A stretch of 34,572 nt of DNA, taken from positions 1 through 34,572 of IMG/VR virus record IMGVR_UViG_3300032156_000049; one strand, 5' to 3'. The position numbers and the translations under genes are program-made. This DNA is from a virus. The notes below the pieces were generated by a model. The model worked only from the letters and a program-made list of their open reading frames with translations. It was not told where the DNA came from and did not search any database. Below are positions 7,412 through 15,468 of the stretch, piece after piece (within the stretch, counting starts at the first letter, position 1; each line of letters opens with the position of its first letter).

Positions 7412-10179
7412 CCGCCCTCATCGAAGAAGCCGAGCAGGTTATCGTCGACGAATGGGGGACGCTTAATACCGCCGCGTCTCCGAGCAAACTCCCAAAGGGA
7501 CATTCGCCAAACAATCAAAATGTATGGATGGACGAGAAGCCCGGATCTGTTATCACGTCCATGGGGTACAGCAAACTGGGGACGCTCCCCAGCGATAACC
7601 CGCCCACTTTTCTACTCAATTTCTTTAAAACATCCGACGGATCATCGAAGCTGATTGTTTCTGACGGAGTGACGGTCTGGTGGACGACGGACTACACGAC
7701 CTATACGCAGATTACGACGGGACTTTCGGAGTATTTCCAGCTTCGCGGGATGGTCATCCGCGATAAGGTATGGCTCACGAACGGATCAGATCCCGTTATG
7801 ACATGGGACGGATCGACCCTCGCCACGTTGGACGGAACGGCCGGAACTCCGAACGTCCCGAAAGGGAAGTTTATTTCCTACCACGATGAGCGCGTATGGA
7901 TGTATGGGATCGACGGAGATTTGTCCGCCGCCCGGTTCTCGGCATTGGCCGATTCGACGGGAGCAGAAATTACTCCGGACGATGCCGATGCCTGGCCAGC
8001 CGATAATGAAATCCAGATTTCAGAGGGCGATGCAGACCGGGGGACGGGGATATTTATTCTTCGCGGGTATCTCTATTGCTCAAAGCAATATTCGATGTGG
8101 CGGATCACGGGTTACGACGAATACAACTACTCGCGCGTGAAAACGCGGTCCTCCACGGGGACTCGTTTTCAGGAATCCATCCAGATTCGCGACAACTTCG
8201 CGGAGTTCATCGGTGTTGACGGCCTCTATGTTTTCGACGGGGAAGAATCCGTCCGCGTCTCGGATATCGTCGATCCGGCGTCGTCGGAAGAAGGGGTGTT
8301 CGCGTTCAGGAACCTCCAGCAATCCCTCCTCAACAACCAGTTTTGGAATGTCTCGGAAGCGACGGACTTTGCTCTCGGGACAGTCCCTGCGAACCTTGTA
8401 ACGACCGACGATCGGCTTACGCTGGTCCCGGCAGATAATGCACAAGCGGATTTCGCCGCAGGAACGCACGATGACACGACGGATTCCGAGAACGCCGGAT
8501 ATCTCCAGCTCGCCCGTGTGAACTCGGGGGCTTACGGGAGCCTTCTTTCGACAGGGAAGTCCTCGTCGATGACCGGATACACCTCTCAAGTCGGAGATGT
8601 CGCTTTCATTACAGACGGGAATACGAGCAACTGGGCGGGGCATCTCAACAATGTAAGTTCCGGGTCTTTTTCCTGGGGGGTCGATCTCGGGGAGGCTTTT
8701 TACGTTTCGAGGATCGTTATCAAAAGTTTTTATGCGGAGTGCCAATCGGATGGTAGTTCTAGTGTTTATATAGCGGCCTTGCGAATAGAATCTTCCAGTG
8801 ACGGGAGTTCCTGGACGGATAGAGGAAGCGTTTTATCTCAAGCTCCCGCGGTTGTTTATTATTACGCAGGGACCGGATCGCCCGTCATGTTCCCGAACAC
8901 ATCGGACTGGGAGTCCCGCGCCGCAACAGATTTAACGCTCGATATCACAACGACAAACGCCCGTTATTGGAGATTGTATTGCGTAGCGAATAAGGCTTAT
9001 TATTTATTGAAGGAAATCGAGATCTATGGCGCCGCTTACGAGACGGATGGAAAATTCATTTCCAGATCGCTTGATTTTGGGACCGCCCCTGCTTCCTACG
9101 GAACACTTGCGGCCGCTATCGTTTCGAACGGAGAGGCTTATCAATTCTTCACGCAATCTTCCACGGATAATTCCACGTGGGATTCCGAGGCGAATGTAGC
9201 GAATGGGGCCGCTATTACTTCGGCGTCGAAACGATATCTGAGATGGGGGGTCTATCTCTATTCGTCTACAGGAGTCTATACGCCTGTCATCGACAAGGTT
9301 TACGTCGGAAGCACCTATATTTCAGAGATTCACAATACCGGGGGCGATATTTTCCAATGGGGAGCCTTCCAGGTATCGCAATTCAAGGCAGGGCAGACCG
9401 TCACCGCCTACTATAGGGCCGCCGCCACTTCCGTCGGTGTTGCCTCTGAATCATGGACGGCGATTGTCCCCGGCGCTTTTCCTTCCGCCGATTTAACGGA
9501 CGTCTATATACAGATCAAACTTGAGCTTTCGACAATAGACGCCACCCAGGCGCCCTACGTCGACAGTTTTACGGTGAACTGGATTCTATCCTCCGGTGTC
9601 GGCGTCAATACTTTGCAGAACGTGGCCTCTATCGTCATTTTGAATCGCTACTGGCTTACGGCGGCCACGCTCGGAGCCGAAGAAAATGACATTATTATCG
9701 TCAGGGGGAAATCCACTTTCAACAGTCCGTGGCATAAGAAAGATTTCAAGGTTTTGTCCTTCTGCCGGTTCCAGGACTACTACATCGCCGGGTCGAGCGA
9801 GGATGGTTCTATTTATCGTCTTGAGTATGGATATTCAAAAAACGGATCGGCGATGGATTCCTACTATGAGACGGCGGATTTCTCGAAAGACGGATTCATG
9901 CTGAAAGGCCGGGAACTCCTCGTGGATACGGAGCGGAGCGGGTCTTACAATTTATCTATTGGATGGTCTACGGATGAAGGACTCACCTACACGGAGAAAT
10001 CGATCGACCTGACAAGGGATTCCGGCGATTCGACCTCTTTCACAAAACGTTTGAATATCAATTTTATGTCCGAGGGAATAAGGTTCCGCGTCAGGATCAA
10101 CGGGGCGGATCAGCCTTTTTGCGTCAATGGGATTACTTGTTATTACAGGGTGAGCCCCCAGCGCGGGAGTATTGAATGA
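7408..10179 (+). CDS. Tail nozzle-like protein with an inserted discoidin-type domain
   Basis: A 923-residue beta-rich protein in the place of the tail tubular B/nozzle protein, which closes the short tail and is built as a beta-propeller. Residues about 1-360 show repeated blade-like segments (WMDEKPGSV, VTVWWTTDYTTYTQ, VWLTNGSDPVMTWDG). Residues about 365-545 look like an F5/8 type C (discoidin) carbohydrate-binding fold. That part includes FITDGNTSNWAG, a W-G-V-D-L-G strand, RIESSSDGSSWTD, and ARYWRLYC near its end. The rest returns to propeller-like strands. The ATG at 7408 overlaps the preceding stop (ATGA); an in-frame ATG at 7387 is less likely because it lies inside that gene. The discoidin-like insert may make the nozzle a glycan binder. 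Confidence 0.75.
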   Translation: MTALIEEAEQVIVDEWGTLNTAASPSKLPKGHSPNNQNVWMDEKPGSVITSMGYSKLGTLPSDNPPTFLLNFFKTSDGSSKLIVSDGVTVWWTTDYTTYTQITTGLSEYFQLRGMVIRDKVWLTNGSDPVMTWDGSTLATLDGTAGTPNVPKGKFISYHDERVWMYGIDGDLSAARFSALADSTGAEITPDDADAWPADNEIQISEGDADRGTGIFILRGYLYCSKQYSMWRITGYDEYNYSRVKTRSSTGTRFQESIQIRDNFAEFIGVDGLYVFDGEESVRVSDIVDPASSEEGVFAFRNLQQSLLNNQFWNVSEATDFALGTVPANLVTTDDRLTLVPADNAQADFAAGTHDDTTDSENAGYLQLARVNSGAYGSLLSTGKSSSMTGYTSQVGDVAFITDGNTSNWAGHLNNVSSGSFSWGVDLGEAFYVSRIVIKSFYAECQSDGSSSVYIAALRIESSSDGSSWTDRGSVLSQAPAVVYYYAGTGSPVMFPNTSDWESRAATDLTLDITTTNARYWRLYCVANKAYYLLKEIEIYGAAYETDGKFISRSLDFGTAPASYGTLAAAIVSNGEAYQFFTQSSTDNSTWDSEANVANGAAITSASKRYLRWGVYLYSSTGVYTPVIDKVYVGSTYISEIHNTGGDIFQWGAFQVSQFKAGQTVTAYYRAAATSVGVASESWTAIVPGAFPSADLTDVYIQIKLELSTIDATQAPYVDSFTVNWILSSGVGVNTLQNVASIVILNRYWLTAATLGAEENDIIIVRGKSTFNSPWHKKDFKVLSFCRFQDYYIAGSSEDGSIYRLEYGYSKNGSAMDSYYETADFSKDGFMLKGRELLVDTERSGSYNLSIGWSTDEGLTYTEKSIDLTRDSGDSTSFTKRLNINFMSEGIRFRVRINGADQPFCVNGITCYYRVSPQRGSIE

Positions 10180-10412
10180 GCGTCAACCCAAAACAGCCCG
10201 TCTTGAAGTCGGGGCTTTACAGGAATGAATCCTCCATGTTCACCGACATGAACGCCCTTTTTCGATCTTTTGCGACGAGAACGCTTCGTCCTTCTCGGAC
10301 CAGCCCTCCCATCGCGGCGGACGTGGACGAATTGACGTTTGTGTACGACAAAACTTTGAACAGGCTCTATACTAAAGTGAATGGAACGCTTCGTTACGCG
10401 GCGTTTACGTGA
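10176..10412 (+). CDS. Small tail-module protein
   Basis: A 78-residue basic protein starting at an ATGA overlap with the nozzle gene. The C-terminal part (about residues 52-78, with FVYDKTLNRLYTKVNGTLRY) predicts a beta hairpin pair of a type often seen in small phage tail proteins. It has no export signal and no known motif. It is probably a minor virion protein; the function is not known. Confidence 0.7.
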   Translation: MSVNPKQPVLKSGLYRNESSMFTDMNALFRSFATRTLRPSRTSPPIAADVDELTFVYDKTLNRLYTKVNGTLRYAAFT

Positions 10413-10420
10413 GGTGAAAA

Positions 10421-10867
10421 ATGGCTCTTTTTGACGCAGGATCTCCGTCGAATCTGGAAGATGTTCTTGGCCGCCAGGCCGAAACGGCCTCCATGGGGGT
10501 TGAGCAGGATGCCGCCAAGAAACGTAGACAGGCAATCGCGCAACAGGCGGCTTCCGGGCGCTTGCGCTCAGGCGTTGCCAATTACACGCTGGCCGATCTC
10601 GATTCGGCTGAATTGTCAGGACTCGGAGGGGTGGAATCTTCTCTTGCGGAATCTTTGGGACAAATCCCGACGAACGATTATGTGACGCAACGCGAATTTC
10701 AGCGTCAGGAAGAATTGGCGAATTTGATCGCCAAGATGAACAAACGAAGCAAGCTTGGCTCCATCATGGGCGGTGTTGGGTCCGGGGCGGCGGCGGGTGG
10801 TGCTGTCGGGGGTCCATGGGGCGCTGTTGCCGGAGGAGTCGCTGGTGGTGTTCTTGGCGCACAATAA
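10421..10867 (+). CDS. Ejection-type protein with C-terminal glycine zipper
   Basis: A 148-residue protein with a helical, Gln/Ala-rich N-terminal two thirds. The C-terminus is a 30-residue Gly/Ala/Val membrane-like segment (from about residue 114, IMGGVGSGAAAGGAVGG onward) with repeated G-x-x-x-G spacing. Such glycine-zipper tails occur in small internal virion proteins that are ejected and insert in the cell envelope. Its position after the nozzle gene and before larger internal proteins fits. A weak Shine-Dalgarno (GTGAGGTG) precedes the ATG. Ejection is inferred from context and composition. Confidence 0.65.
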   Translation: MALFDAGSPSNLEDVLGRQAETASMGVEQDAAKKRRQAIAQQAASGRLRSGVANYTLADLDSAELSGLGGVESSLAESLGQIPTNDYVTQREFQRQEELANLIAKMNKRSKLGSIMGGVGSGAAAGGAVGGPWGAVAGGVAGGVLGAQ

Positions 10868-10879
10868 CAGGAGGATGCA

Positions 10880-11413
10880 ATGGCTTTTTTAACGGCTGGA
10901 GATATCGGGCTCGTGAATCCGCTTAAGAATCCGCTTTCGGATATTGAAGGGAAGCGGAGGGCTTCCCTTGAGACTTCCCTCGGTCGAATCGAGGGGAGAA
11001 ATAGGCAGGGCCAAGTTGTTTCCGGTCGTCCTATGGGAGAATATACGGGAGAAGAACTTGGACGATCTTCGACGATGGCGAATCGCGGTGTTGAGGATAT
11101 GCTCTACGGGGTCCTTGGGAAAGGGTCGTATAAAGACCTCTTAAGCGAACAGGAGCATCAGAGGCAGATGGCATTGGCGAAGAAAGTCGGGAGAGCCTAT
11201 GCGCCGTCTCTCGGGCAGGAGATTATGAGCGGTGTTACGCTGGCGGGCCAGATCATCCCTGCGGTAGCGGGGGCCGGTAAATCGGCCTACAACTATTTCA
11301 ATCAGGCGGGGGAAGTCCCCCTCGGATCAGCGTCGAATCCATATAACCTTGAATCGGCGCTAAGCGGTATCAGGGGATACGACCCCTATCCGAACATGAT
11401 GAGGATGAGGTGA
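10880..11413 (+). CDS. Ejection-type protein related in layout to its neighbour
   Basis: A 177-residue protein with the same layout as the 148-residue protein upstream. It has a short N-terminal part, a Gln/Arg-rich helix (EQEHQRQMALAKKVGRAY, about residues 95-112) and then a hydrophobic Gly/Ala segment (MSGVTLAGQIIPAVAGAG, about 119-136). The tail is polar and ends in MMRMR. AGGAGG precedes the ATG. The two genes may be diverged duplicates. A role as an internal virion protein delivered with DNA is inferred only. Confidence 0.65.
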   Translation: MAFLTAGDIGLVNPLKNPLSDIEGKRRASLETSLGRIEGRNRQGQVVSGRPMGEYTGEELGRSSTMANRGVEDMLYGVLGKGSYKDLLSEQEHQRQMALAKKVGRAYAPSLGQEIMSGVTLAGQIIPAVAGAGKSAYNYFNQAGEVPLGSASNPYNLESALSGIRGYDPYPNMMRMR

Positions 11414-11416
11414 TTT

Positions 11417-12454
11417 ATGGCAAGTGATCTCTACGGGTTATTGGCGGAAGCCTATTCGCGGCCTTCTCGGGCTTCGCAGGATTTAGAGGCGACGCTCGGA
11501 GCTGTTAAGAGCGTCGATGAAGGTTTGAGGGCTTACAAGGCGAGGCAAAACGAGGAACGTCTCAAGAAAATCCAGCTTCAATCTCTGAGCGAGGTCCTCG
11601 GGGATAAAATGCCTCCCGGCGGAGAATGGGCGAAGGATATCCCGCTAGAAACATTATCGACGGTAACGCCGACGCTGAAAGTCCTGGCTGATTATTCACC
11701 GAAGGAGACAAAAACGACGGATCTCCCTCGATGGCAACAGGCGAATTTCCAATATAACGGGAACCTTGTTCTTTTCAACCCGGATCCACGGGACCCCCAT
11801 TATATTGCCGTTACTCCACAAGGACCAAAAAGAATAGGACCGGAGTCTCAGGGATCGTCCGCGCCTTTGCCTATGGATGCTCCTGCGAAGGCCGATTCTC
11901 CCGTATCCTCTATCCCTATCGGGGGTAGCATAACTCCGAGGGTCGCCCCGACAGCTCCGGCGACAGACACGGCGAAGATCGGGGATCTTGGGTATCTAAA
12001 GGATCTCATCAAGACAGCATCTAAGAATTACAGTGATAAATTTACGGGAGCCTCGGACGCGATGATGACGAGAGCCGGACAATTTACCGGAGAAGGCGCA
12101 TCCGAAAAAGCGGCCTACTTTATGAGATCGATCAATGATATGTCCGATGCTCTTTTGAGGGCAAGGAGCGGAGCCCAGATAAATGAGCAGGAATATTCCA
12201 GGCTCAGAAAGTTGGTCCCGTCACAATACACATCGGACCAAGATTTCATCGCGCGATTAAAAGCGTTTGACGAAGCCGTAAGCAGCGTCATCGAAAATAA
12301 GAGATCGTCCATGCAACAGATGGGATATCGCGTTCCCGGAGAAATTTCTTCTTCTAAATCCGGGATACCGAAGTTTTCAACAGAGCGGGATGCAGAGAAG
12401 TCTGGAGCAAAAGGGCTTGTTATTATTGGGAACGAAATGGCGGTGATTGAATAA
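11417..12454 (+). CDS. Internal virion/DNA-ejection-type protein
   Basis: A 345-residue protein. An N-terminal helical region (about 1-95) is followed by a short beta unit and a Pro/Ser/Ala linker (about 155-190). A C-terminal helical domain (about 195-310) contains RSGAQINEQEYSRLRKLVP, a pattern I know from many phage internal or ejection proteins (SGA-I-x-x-x-E-Y-x-R-L-x-x-x-x-P). It starts 3 nt after the previous stop and overlaps the next gene (TAATG). It is likely part of the set of proteins injected before the DNA. Confidence 0.65.
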   Translation: MASDLYGLLAEAYSRPSRASQDLEATLGAVKSVDEGLRAYKARQNEERLKKIQLQSLSEVLGDKMPPGGEWAKDIPLETLSTVTPTLKVLADYSPKETKTTDLPRWQQANFQYNGNLVLFNPDPRDPHYIAVTPQGPKRIGPESQGSSAPLPMDAPAKADSPVSSIPIGGSITPRVAPTAPATDTAKIGDLGYLKDLIKTASKNYSDKFTGASDAMMTRAGQFTGEGASEKAAYFMRSINDMSDALLRARSGAQINEQEYSRLRKLVPSQYTSDQDFIARLKAFDEAVSSVIENKRSSMQQMGYRVPGEISSSKSGIPKFSTERDAEKSGAKGLVIIGNEMAVIE

Positions 12455-13332
12455 TGACTATTCGATATATTGGGGCATCCGCTCCGTCAGAAAAAGAGGA
12501 CATTCCGAATACGATAGATGATTTTAGGAAGTTTTTCCTCCCGGGGAACGAAGAACGGGCGATGCTGTTCCGAAAAGCGGCGAGTCTTTCTCCTTCCCCT
12601 ATGGCTGAATTCGGGGCGACACAAGACCCTGTAGCGACGGCGAAGGCGATCCCCGCCATAACGGGAACCATTGGGGCCATGAGCGGAGTCCCGTTCGGAA
12701 CTGTCGCTGGGACCGTTGGGGGTAGGCAAATATCGAATGCGCTCCTGCGATCCGTCGGGAAAGGGAAAGAAATACCTTCTACGGTGGCTCAGGTCGGAGA
12801 GGGCGTTTTGTCCGGTGTGGGGGATCTCGCTATTGTCCCATGGATAAACAGGATTCGCTTCGGGAAGGAGATAGGATGGCTCGAAAAACAGGCGGGAGTC
12901 CCTAAGACCGTCGAAAGTTTAAAGCGTGTTACCGGCCCCGCATCAACCGTTAAATTCATTGATTCTACGCTAAGAGGTATCGGGGAAGGGAAAATCGGGG
13001 TTTCAAATCCAACACTGTTAAAGCAAATCAAAGACCAGCTCGATTTTATCCGTAAAAATAGAAAGGCCGTCCCCCTCACCGACAACGATATGGGGAAACT
13101 TAAAATGTTGAATCGGTGGGTCCAGGATTCTCTCGGGAAGGCAATCTCCGGGAGGGCAGAGGCGGCGAAGTCTCTTGCCATGTCTCAATCTGTCCCAAGG
13201 GCCATAAAGAATACATGGGCCGCTGTCCCGCGATCTGTTAAGTGGGGACTGGGCGCCGCTACCGGAGCATCGCCTATTATGGGGAGCCTTTACAGGGCCC
13301 TTGGGGGAAGTTCTCAAACTGGACAAAGATGA
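12454..13332 (+). CDS. Membrane-active internal virion protein
   Basis: A 292-residue protein. An Ala/Gly-rich hydrophobic segment at about residues 65-95 (AIPAITGTIGAMSGVPFGTVA) and a further Gly-rich one at about 108-130 could insert in a bilayer. The C-terminal half is basic and helical (about 150-255). The last 30 residues are again Gly/Ala-rich (WGLGAATGASPIMGSLYRAL). The TAATG start overlaps the preceding gene and the stop overlaps the glycosyltransferase start. Together with the three preceding genes it resembles the ejection cassette of short-tailed phages; exact function is unproven. Confidence 0.6.
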   Translation: MTIRYIGASAPSEKEDIPNTIDDFRKFFLPGNEERAMLFRKAASLSPSPMAEFGATQDPVATAKAIPAITGTIGAMSGVPFGTVAGTVGGRQISNALLRSVGKGKEIPSTVAQVGEGVLSGVGDLAIVPWINRIRFGKEIGWLEKQAGVPKTVESLKRVTGPASTVKFIDSTLRGIGEGKIGVSNPTLLKQIKDQLDFIRKNRKAVPLTDNDMGKLKMLNRWVQDSLGKAISGRAEAAKSLAMSQSVPRAIKNTWAAVPRSVKWGLGAATGASPIMGSLYRALGGSSQTGQR

Positions 13333-14054
13333 AACTCCTCGTCTACATGCCCTTGACGTTCGCGTCCATCTCCTCGAAAGTATTTCGGTCGTTCCTAGAG
13401 ATGACGGGCCCGGACGTCCAGAAACAACTCCTGTCAAAAGGGGTCGAACTCGACTATCTCATCCATGACAAATTCCCGATCGACCTGAACCGGAACGAGG
13501 CTTTCGATCTGGCGGTCTCCAATAAATACGAGGCCGACTACCTGATGTGTTGCGACGGGGATCAAGTTTTCAAGAAAGACACGATTCTGCGGCTCCTCCA
13601 GACTCTCGAAGAGGAACCGGAGGCCGGAGCCGTGACGGGGATCTATTTCAGGAAGGCCCTTCCGCATCGGTGCGTTGTGGGGACGTTCAGCCCGTGGTCG
13701 AAATCGCTTGAATGCAAAAGGGCGGCGCTGAACGACTACGGGTTCATCGCCGAGGACGGCCAGCAAACGATTTTCTATAAATCCTTGACCTTTTTCGATG
13801 TCGTCCAGCGCGTCCATGCGTTCGGGATGGGGTGTATCCTATTCCGGACGGAAGTTATCAAGAAACTCGAACGGCCTTATTTTAAATATGTTAATCCGCA
13901 CTCTACCGGTGGCGATTTCACCTTCAACGGCTGTTCGGAGGATATGTGGCTATGTAGCCAGCTTTATCAAAAGGGAGTCAAGGTCTTGTGCGATCCGAAG
14001 GTACAGGCCGGGCATTGCGTTGAGAAGGTTATTTTTGGGAATGAGCATGAATAG
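13329..14054 (+). CDS. Glycosyltransferase, GT-A fold
   Basis: A 241-residue enzyme-like protein that would transfer a sugar from a nucleotide donor. The N-terminus has beta-alpha units. CCDGDQVF (about residues 74-81) carries D-G-D, the metal-binding DxD motif of GT-A enzymes. The later SEDMWLC resembles the acidic catalytic loop seen in GT2-like proteins, and a downstream GHC (near residue 230) supplies a candidate metal-binding histidine. The start at 13329 (ATGA overlap) begins directly with the first strand MKLLVYMP; the in-frame ATG upstream lies within the preceding gene. It sits between ejection and fibre genes. It may glycosylate the fibres or host surface polymers. The acceptor cannot be read. 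Confidence 0.8.
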   Translation: MKLLVYMPLTFASISSKVFRSFLEMTGPDVQKQLLSKGVELDYLIHDKFPIDLNRNEAFDLAVSNKYEADYLMCCDGDQVFKKDTILRLLQTLEEEPEAGAVTGIYFRKALPHRCVVGTFSPWSKSLECKRAALNDYGFIAEDGQQTIFYKSLTFFDVVQRVHAFGMGCILFRTEVIKKLERPYFKYVNPHSTGGDFTFNGCSEDMWLCSQLYQKGVKVLCDPKVQAGHCVEKVIFGNEHE

Positions 14055-14070
14055 GCGGGGGGACAAGAAA

Positions 14071-15186
14071 ATGCGCTCAAAACTGATTCTGGGGGCCTTC
14101 CTGATGATTCTAGGAGGTTGTTGCTATGCCGATACGCTTTCCCCGCGTATTGGACTGACGCTTCCAACGACAGGGCAGGCGGATAGCTGGGGGGCGAAGC
14201 TGAACCGGAATTTCGAGGTTATTGATTCAAGCGTCGCTATCCCTTCCGCCGCAACGACCGTTACGGCCCCGTGGGTTTTCACATCCAGCGTGGCGTTTTC
14301 GACTTTCAGTGTCGCCCAAGTCAGGATCGGTAGCACGTCCTATTCGGGATCAGAAAAGCTGATAGTGGACGGGACAACAAAGTTAATGGGCCCAGCGGGG
14401 ATTCTCCAACTTTGCGATTTAAATGGCGAGAATTGCACTCAATTATACGGAGGATCGGGTGTTTCAACTATTTCTCTGGACCAGGATTCATGGCTTTGGA
14501 TAAATGGCGGTGGATCAAATTGGATTAATTATCAACTTTCTTGCGACCCAGATAGCTATTGTTATAGGTATCAAGACACATTATCGAAAACGGGGGGTGC
14601 CGGTTCTGCAACGCATACCATGTGGAATCCATCCATATCGAACAGCTTTGCTGGGACTGCGGATCTCTTTGGGTTTCTGTTTAGCCCTGAATTTTTTGGT
14701 TCTCCTGGAGGAGTATCCCACCACGCAATTTATGTCGCGAATAGATCTAGTTCTCCTGTTGGAGGAATCAATTACAGCATCCATGTCGTCCCTATAAATA
14801 TATCTACAGGCACTACTTCGGATTATGGGATAAGCGTTGATATGAGCGAAGTAAAAAATGAGAATGCGACAAAAATATCCGGAAAATTTTCAGACGGAGA
14901 ATTTATTGTTGAGGGATCGACTAGAAATGCCTACTCTGTCGTAGTTTCTACCTACGGATCAACCGCATATCATCTTTCTGTATCAACTTCTGGAGCAACT
15001 ATATTCGGAGGCCCTTTTAGACCACAATCAAAAATGAAAGCTCAAATTCAGGCCATTGCTTCTCCTCGCCCGATAGCAGGGGACTCTTATTATTGTTCGA
15101 ACTGCGTTCGAGATTCCGTCTGCACTTCAACGGGAGGGATCAACTCATTCGTCGCCGTCAGCTCGCGGACGCAAGCGTGTAACTAG
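14071..15186 (+). CDS. Tail-fibre-like protein with lipoprotein-type signal
   Basis: A 371-residue protein. The N-terminus (MRSKLILGAFLMILGGCCYAD) has a basic start, a hydrophobic core and L-G-G-C, which fits a lipobox; signal peptidase I cleavage at CYA-D is the alternative. The segment RIGLTLPTTGQADSWGAKLN (about residues 25-44) is the motif found at the start of many phage tail fibres. The rest is Ser/Thr/Gly-rich beta structure, with four clustered cysteines near the C-terminus (YYCSNCVRDSVC). The start at 14071 is favoured by GGGGGGA 8-10 nt upstream; in-frame ATGs at 14041 and 14047 lack a good site. A fibre with an export signal is unusual. Confidence 0.7.
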   Translation: MRSKLILGAFLMILGGCCYADTLSPRIGLTLPTTGQADSWGAKLNRNFEVIDSSVAIPSAATTVTAPWVFTSSVAFSTFSVAQVRIGSTSYSGSEKLIVDGTTKLMGPAGILQLCDLNGENCTQLYGGSGVSTISLDQDSWLWINGGGSNWINYQLSCDPDSYCYRYQDTLSKTGGAGSATHTMWNPSISNSFAGTADLFGFLFSPEFFGSPGGVSHHAIYVANRSSSPVGGINYSIHVVPINISTGTTSDYGISVDMSEVKNENATKISGKFSDGEFIVEGSTRNAYSVVVSTYGSTAYHLSVSTSGATIFGGPFRPQSKMKAQIQAIASPRPIAGDSYYCSNCVRDSVCTSTGGINSFVAVSSRTQACN

Positions 15187-15195
15187 GGAGGATGT

Positions 15196-15468
15196 ATGGC
15201 GAACACTTACGATTCCGTCAGCGTTGATACCAACGCGACGCTTGTTGTCGCGAAGAACCGATTTCGCCGCGGGGTGACGGTCTACAACAACGGGACCGCT
15301 ATTGTTTATATCGGATTCGACGATGCGGTCGATGCAACAAGCGGGATGCCCCTCATCCCAAGAGCAACCGCCTCATTCAACCGTGTTTTCGACGGTTTGC
15401 GCGGGTCTATTTATGGGATAGCGGCCAGCGGGACGCAGGATGTCCGTTACATGGAGTGGGAATCTTGA
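15196..15468 (+). CDS. Small beta-rich structural protein
   Basis: A 90-residue protein predicted to be a compact beta sandwich (VTVYNNGTAIVYIGFDD, about residues 28-44; RYMEWES at the end). AGGGAGGA precedes the ATG. Proteins of this size and pattern are common next to phage fibre genes and may be head or fibre accessories. It has no signal peptide, unlike both neighbours. The stop overlaps the likely TTG start of the next gene. Confidence 0.7.
   Translation: MANTYDSVSVDTNATLVVAKNRFRRGVTVYNNGTAIVYIGFDDAVDATSGMPLIPRATASFNRVFDGLRGSIYGIAASGTQDVRYMEWES

Noticed and set aside
8080-8745. 221-codon minus-strand frame in the nozzle gene
   Set aside because: It is antisense to a well-supported gene, Arg-rich, and without a ribosome site.
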